A DNA stretch of 64,000 bases from Endothia cerciana (Eukaryota > Ascomycota > Sordariomycetes > Diaporthales > Cryphonectriaceae). Of this stretch, positions 59,972-64,000 are shown piece by piece (position 1 is the stretch's first letter; each line of letters opens with the position of its first letter). Below the pieces are notes generated by a model. The model was not told the origin of the DNA, ran no database searches, and worked only from the letters and a program-made list of their open reading frames with translations. The position numbers and the translations under genes were made by a program. Where the stretch lies: contig JALRMH010000032.1 of the NCBI GenBank assembly GCA_026119935.1, forward strand, positions 310,001-374,000. The letters are read 5' to 3'.

Positions 59972-60670
59972 GGGGTCTTCGCGTATGAGGGAGTTGGGCA
60001 TTGCGGCGCAGCATCACTACACACCTCCGTTCATGATACTTTTCATCAGGCCCAAGAGTCCCATAACCCATTGATCATTTCTCCGACGAGAGACGGCGTG
60101 ATCAAACCGCCTTGTCTGTGCTCAACAGCCTTCAGATCCCTAGTCTAGACAATCCGATCCATTCTTTCCAAGCTCACGGGGACCATCTTCCCTCACGATA
60201 CCGGCTGTGTCCAGCCGGGCCGCTCGGTGCTGGGCAACAATCCGCAGAGATGACCTCGCAGCGGGCTCAGTGGTTGCAGATGCTCACTGGTGCGTGTAGC
60301 CAGAAGCCTCGAGGGGCTCGGGACGACGTTGTCTCCCACGGAAGCTCACTATCAGGCTGGTTCGAGACCTCCCGAGCCGCGCTGCGGCTGTGCCACCACA
60401 CCCTAGTCGTTGGGCTGGACCCCCAGGCGTTGAAAAGGCTAGGATGCACCGGCGAGCCATCGCCTTCCCTTGCAGCTTCTGGCCCTCGTGAGTCGCCATA
60501 TCTCCTGGTGCCCCCATGGCAATCCTGAGCCACCCGGGGGGGGGGGGGGTAAAAACACCTCCCTGATCGAGATTGGACACGTGGAAACTGGGCTGATGCC
60601 CGCTATGCCTCGAATGGCCGCGGGATATGTCGTTTGGGTAATCTTCTTCACCTCGCGCCACGGCGACCTT
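59972..60670. other. Convergent 3' spacer
   Basis: Lies between the 3' ends of the HET gene and the CVNH gene. A 14-nt G run is at 60536-60549. No gene is seen. Confidence 0.45.
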
Positions 60671-61548
60671 TCACCTCAACTCGCCCTCGGAAGCCGGTGG
60701 TGCCCACGGGTCCAAGCACGACTCCGTCCCTGGGGTGTCGCCACACAGAAGGTATCCTCCTTCGTTGCCCACGTATTGGTCTGGGCGATACGGGTCTCAG
60801 CCAAGATGATCACCGGAAGGGACAGATACAGCAGCTTATGTGTTACTCACCCAGGTCGATGCTCGCAAGGTTCCAACGCCCACTCGAGCCCTGACAGTAG
60901 CAGGTCATCACCGGGCCGTCCCACGCGTCGCCCCTTATTGCGCAGCTCTCGATGTCACAGCTGGCGGGGATGTCGTCGTAGGGTTCCTCGTCTCTGTCGA
61001 AGGCTTCGAGTTCACCGTCGTTCTGGACCGGGATACTATTAGCTCGTTGCGATCACCCCACACCCCCCCCGGCCCTTCCCTTCCCCTCCGTGGAATCCCC
61101 GAGAAGGTAGGAATTATAAGAATGTTGGGGGGCGGGGAGGGGGGAGTTGATGCAAGCTGGGAACGCACGTTCTTGAAGCACTTCGCCAAGCTTAACCGGG
61201 TACACTTTCCCGGCCTGGGTATCCCGTCGGGCCCAGCGCCGCCGTGGCACCATGCCTCGATAAAGAGCTCGCCGGTCGAGTCCGAGACGCCGTTACCGAG
61301 GTAGTAATCTTGCGCACGAGTCCACGATGGTCAGCAGAGGATCTCTAGAGTCTGCTCACCTGAACTCATTGCCGCCCCCCCCCCCCCCCCACCAAGCTCA
61401 TGCCCAAGCCAACAAGACAAAGGTGCTGACGGAGGCAGGGAAGGGACTCACTTGCGCAGGTAGACGAGAAGTCCCCCGCCAGGGCCATCGATATGCAGAG
61501 AAATAGCAATGCCACTATCGCGGGCGTCCTCGAGGAGGAGAGTATCAT
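60671..61548 (-). CDS. Secreted cyanovirin-N-like (CVNH) lectin
   Basis: Four exons (61548-61452, 61308-61169, 61022-60851, 60780-60671) give 172 aa. Introns are 143, 146 and 70 nt, with GTGAGT, GTGCGT and GTGAGT donors and branch-like CTGAC/CTAAT/CTGAG before the acceptors. The first exon is a signal peptide ending in ALAGDFSSTCA. Two CVNH-like repeats follow. Repeat 1 has YYLGNGVSDSTGELFIEAWC and CTRLSLAKCFKNNDGELEAF across the exon 2/3 junction. Repeat 2 has ASCDIESCAIRG, MTCYCQGSSGRWNLASIDL and DQYVGNEGGYLLC. Alternating SxxL/LxAxC and SIDLxxxxxN-DGxL patterns are the family hallmark, and there are more Cys than in the classic lectin. CVNH proteins bind high-mannose or related glycans. 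A role outside the cell is inferred from the signal peptide. No single long open frame reveals this gene. Confidence 0.75.
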
Positions 61549-62840
61549 GGTCGTTTTCTTGGGGGGGAGGGGGGTGAATAAACCCGACTTAGTAGAGCGT
61601 AAGGCGGCGTGTGGTGATGTGGCGGCACGACAAGATATAAACGCCTCTCCGCTTCTGATGACAGCAAACACCTGCTCCGTATTCGTCTGTCACACGTTGC
61701 AGTGCCACAGGGCACACAGGACCCGGGGTATATAGTTGTGGTCGCACCGCCGATCCGATCCAATGTTCAGCCGAGGCGCGCAGGACCTCTCCCGGGGCGC
61801 CCACACGGACTTGAGCGCGAGCACCAAATATAAAATAAAAAAAACCCAAGTTGGTCAGTATACTTAAGATACTGCGCGAGCCATTCAGGTTTCGACAGAA
61901 ACAACAAGCATATTGACGAACCCGGCGGGGCGTGTTGAGAGCCGAGACGTGACGCTGCAGAAAGGTCCAACGGCGCGTGGGCGGGGATGACACTTCCCGG
62001 TGGCCGGGACGGGGGCGGTCGGGGGGCGCGGGTGACTATTAAAGACGGAGAGACAGACACTACTGAGGAAGGACAAAAGAAATAACACGACCGATTTAAG
62101 GTTCGTCTGATCGTCGAGGCCAAGAAAGTACCCTTTGGGGGGGGGGGGGGAGGTACACACTACTGTGGTACCTACCTGCCCCCGAAGGTCCAAAAAATAT
62201 GCCAGGACTGCCAAGACCGCTTCTGCATCACAACTCTCGGCACCTGTTGCATCGGGCTTGGCTTCCAATTCATGCGCGATAATATGCCTTGTGACCGGCC
62301 CCCCCCCTCCCCGGGGGCTTCTTGAGAAGAAGAAGAAGAAGAAGAAGAACTGCGGGATACTCGACGTCGTGGCGGCTCGCTCCCGTGGCGCGTCCCGCCT
62401 GGCGGCTGCGTCGTTCTGACGACGAGCGATGACGGTGCCACAGCAGGGAGGGGGAACAAGAAAACAGGGCACGAACCCCACCGCCTCCCAACGGCCCGGG
62501 TCGCGAGGTCTCAACCGACTAGGGCTCTTCCCGAGGGGAGAACGAGCTGAAGACAAAGGGGGTCGGAACCCGAAGATCCGTCCCTGCTGCGAACGCCGCG
62601 GTACAGGGTAGGGGCCTTTATGACCAGGACCACTAGTGCATACCATAGTATCACAGTTGAAACCTAGGATGGCAAACGAGCATGTATCCGCTGTCTGTGT
62701 CTACTACTACTATGTAGTAAGCGAGGTGCTAGCAGCAATCATGCAGTCGGTAATCTACGGCGGGGCTGTCGGCCGCGTGTGCCTGCCCACGCCTTTCCGC
62801 TGCCCCGCGCTGTTGATTCCGTCCCGCCCTCAAGTCGGAG

Positions 62841-62904
62841 GGGCCAGTGAGGCCAGTGAGGCCAGTGAGGCCAGTGAGGCCAGTGAGGCCAGTGAGGCCA
62901 GTGA
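62841..62904. repeat. Nonamer minisatellite GGCCAGTGA x7
   Basis: Seven tandem copies of a 9-nt unit, nearly perfect. It lies about 460 nt upstream of the ADE12 start. Confidence 0.92.
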
Positions 62905-63206
62905 GTGCCCACGGCGTGCCACGGGTACAGCCGCTACCGGCCCAGGCTGCCGGAATAGCTGATGACATACCAAAACATGCCACAGCTATGATGCCCTCCC
63001 TGCCCTCTCTGTCCCCCCCCCCCCCCGTCTCTGTGATGAGAGGAAGAGGGAGAGACCGTCAGACTATCTAGACAGGTTGGAATGAGCCAGGGGGTGAGGG
63101 TGTTCCCCTGATCCCTCCCCTTCTTTTGGTGGTTGTGAGAGTCGAGGTTCAGCCCTGGCGTCTCATCAATCGTTCCGGTAGCCTGCCGACCTGAAAAATT
63201 TCTCGC

Positions 63207-63213
63207 TGAGTCA
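63207..63213 (+). promoter_or_regulatory. TGAGTCA site (Gcn4/CPC1 or Bas1 type)
   Basis: TGAGTCA lies about 151 nt upstream of the ADE12 start codon. This heptamer is the consensus of Gcn4/CPC1 and contains the Bas1 core TGACTC on the other strand, both known to control purine synthesis genes in fungi. The binding is inferred. Confidence 0.45.
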
Positions 63214-63363
63214 TAGAGGCACCACATAAAGTGCCCCGGCCGGTTCCAGCGATCCAGGCTTTGCGTCCGACCGACCAGCCAACCACCACCGCCTTCACCA
63301 CCTCTCACCACTCGTCACTGCAGCACTACGCTCAGGAGTACTTTTGACGCTCTTATCTCAGCC

Positions 63364-64000
63364 ATGGCGACGATCATATTAGGCGCCCAGTGGGGTATGT
63401 ACATGCTTACTTTTAGTCTGCTGCTTTTGGCTGACCGGATATTCTCTGTCACCAGGCGACGAGGGCGTAAGCAGATAAAGACGTCCAGACAGCTGCACAT
63501 GGGCTGATATTGATCCTCTTACAGAAAGGGAAGCTCGTGGACGCGGAACTTGTACGTACCTCAGGCACATCTGCCCCCCTTCCCCCATCCCCCCCCTCGG
63601 CCTGCCAATTGTACCTTCCGGGGCCGCCCTCAGGCCCTGGTCTCGACAACCTGTTTGGGACCGTCACGTGGGACCTGCCATCGCCTTCATAGTCTCGATC
63701 CCAGCTCCTACTCAGTGGACAGTACTGACCCTTGACCGCAGCATACCGCCCGTGCCAAGCTCGTGGCCAGGGCTGCTGGAGTAAAACCCTCCCTCCCCCA
63801 CCCCGTGGTGATGATCCAGGAAGTGCTGAGGGCGACCCGCAGCCCGTGGTCGTCCTCCCAGGCCTTCCTGCATAGGAAGCAGACATACTGACTTGTGCTC
63901 AAGGGTCACAATGCCGGCCATTCCATTGTGTGCGTCAAGGCCATACTTGAGGACGTAAACTTTCTTGCTAACATACACACAGGGCTCAGGGCGTATCATA
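63364..64000 (+). CDS. ADE12: Adenylosuccinate synthetase, 5' part
   Basis: The gene starts at 63364 and runs off the window. Six exon pieces are seen: 63364-63394, 63456-63466 (11 nt), 63525-63551, 63742-63780, 63904-63929 and from 63983. Joined they read MATIILGAQWGDEGKGKLVD, then a short variable part, ARAAGGHNAGHSIV and AQGVSY. This is the start of fungal adenylosuccinate synthetase, with the GDEGKGK P-loop and the GHNAGH motif that binds IMP/GTP. The enzyme makes adenylosuccinate from IMP, aspartate and GTP in AMP synthesis. Donors are GTATGT, GTAAGC, GTACGT, GTAAAA and GTGCGT, the fourth being weak. The stretch between LVD and ARAAGG is about two residues longer than usual, so the 63552-63741 intron edges may be slightly off. 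Confidence 0.85.

Larger units (their letters stand above)
61549..63363. promoter_or_regulatory. Divergent spacer between CVNH gene and ADE12
   Basis: A 1.8-kb spacer. It contains a 14-nt G run (62137-62150), a GAA repeat near 62324-62349, the nonamer repeat at 62841-62904 and a 14-nt C run (63013-63026). No gene is supported; long frames here follow the repeats. Confidence 0.45.

Overview
The window looks like nuclear DNA of a filamentous ascomycete, most likely a GC-rich Sordariomycete. The signs are short GT-AG introns (about 60-440 nt) with CTGAC/CTAAC-type branch sites, CT-rich leaders in front of start codons, fungal-only families (HET, DUF6594, tandem GFA, Zn2Cys6, NACHT-ankyrin) and typical ascomycete versions of SSK1, PAN3, SEC2 and TAD2. 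Exon structures below were built by hand from splice consensus, frame continuity and family knowledge. No alignment or transcript data were available.

Left arm (1-14 kb): accessory and largely decaying. It holds a broken hypothetical gene (1.6-2.7 kb, minus), an apparently intact secreted CE5 cutinase/acetylxylan esterase with three exons (3.56-4.44 kb, minus), a frameshifted NACHT-ankyrin NLR relic (5.26-6.92 kb, plus) and a three-gene maltose/alpha-glucoside (MAL-type) cluster in which every gene is damaged. The Zn2Cys6 regulator has lost a zinc-binding Cys and is frameshifted near its likely start. The permease lacks the middle of the protein. The maltase carries multiple +1 shifts and internal deletions. 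This concerted decay is the most interesting feature of the window.

Middle (15-39 kb): conserved, intact core genes: SSK1 (HOG-pathway response regulator), SEC2-type Rab exchange factor, two small minus-strand ORFs, SHB17-type sedoheptulose bisphosphatase, a UBA-UAS-UBX membrane protein of the FAF2/Ucp10 type, and PAN3. Long spacers between them carry many microsatellites and an unusual population of 11-16 nt poly-G/poly-C tracts.

Right arm (41-64 kb): mixed. It has a short Glu-rich ORF, a minus-strand membrane-protein candidate, an AT-richer gene-poor stretch, a tandem GFA-domain gene flanked by two copies of a pogo-type transposon end, a four-exon DUF6594 membrane protein, TAD2 (tRNA adenosine deaminase) with an unusual N-terminal extension, a small hydrophilic protein, a HET-domain protein, a secreted cyanovirin-N-like (CVNH) lectin assembled from four exons, and the intron-crowded 5' end of ADE12 (adenylosuccinate synthetase), which runs off the window.

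No tRNA, rRNA or CRISPR array was recognised. Nothing viral was recognised.
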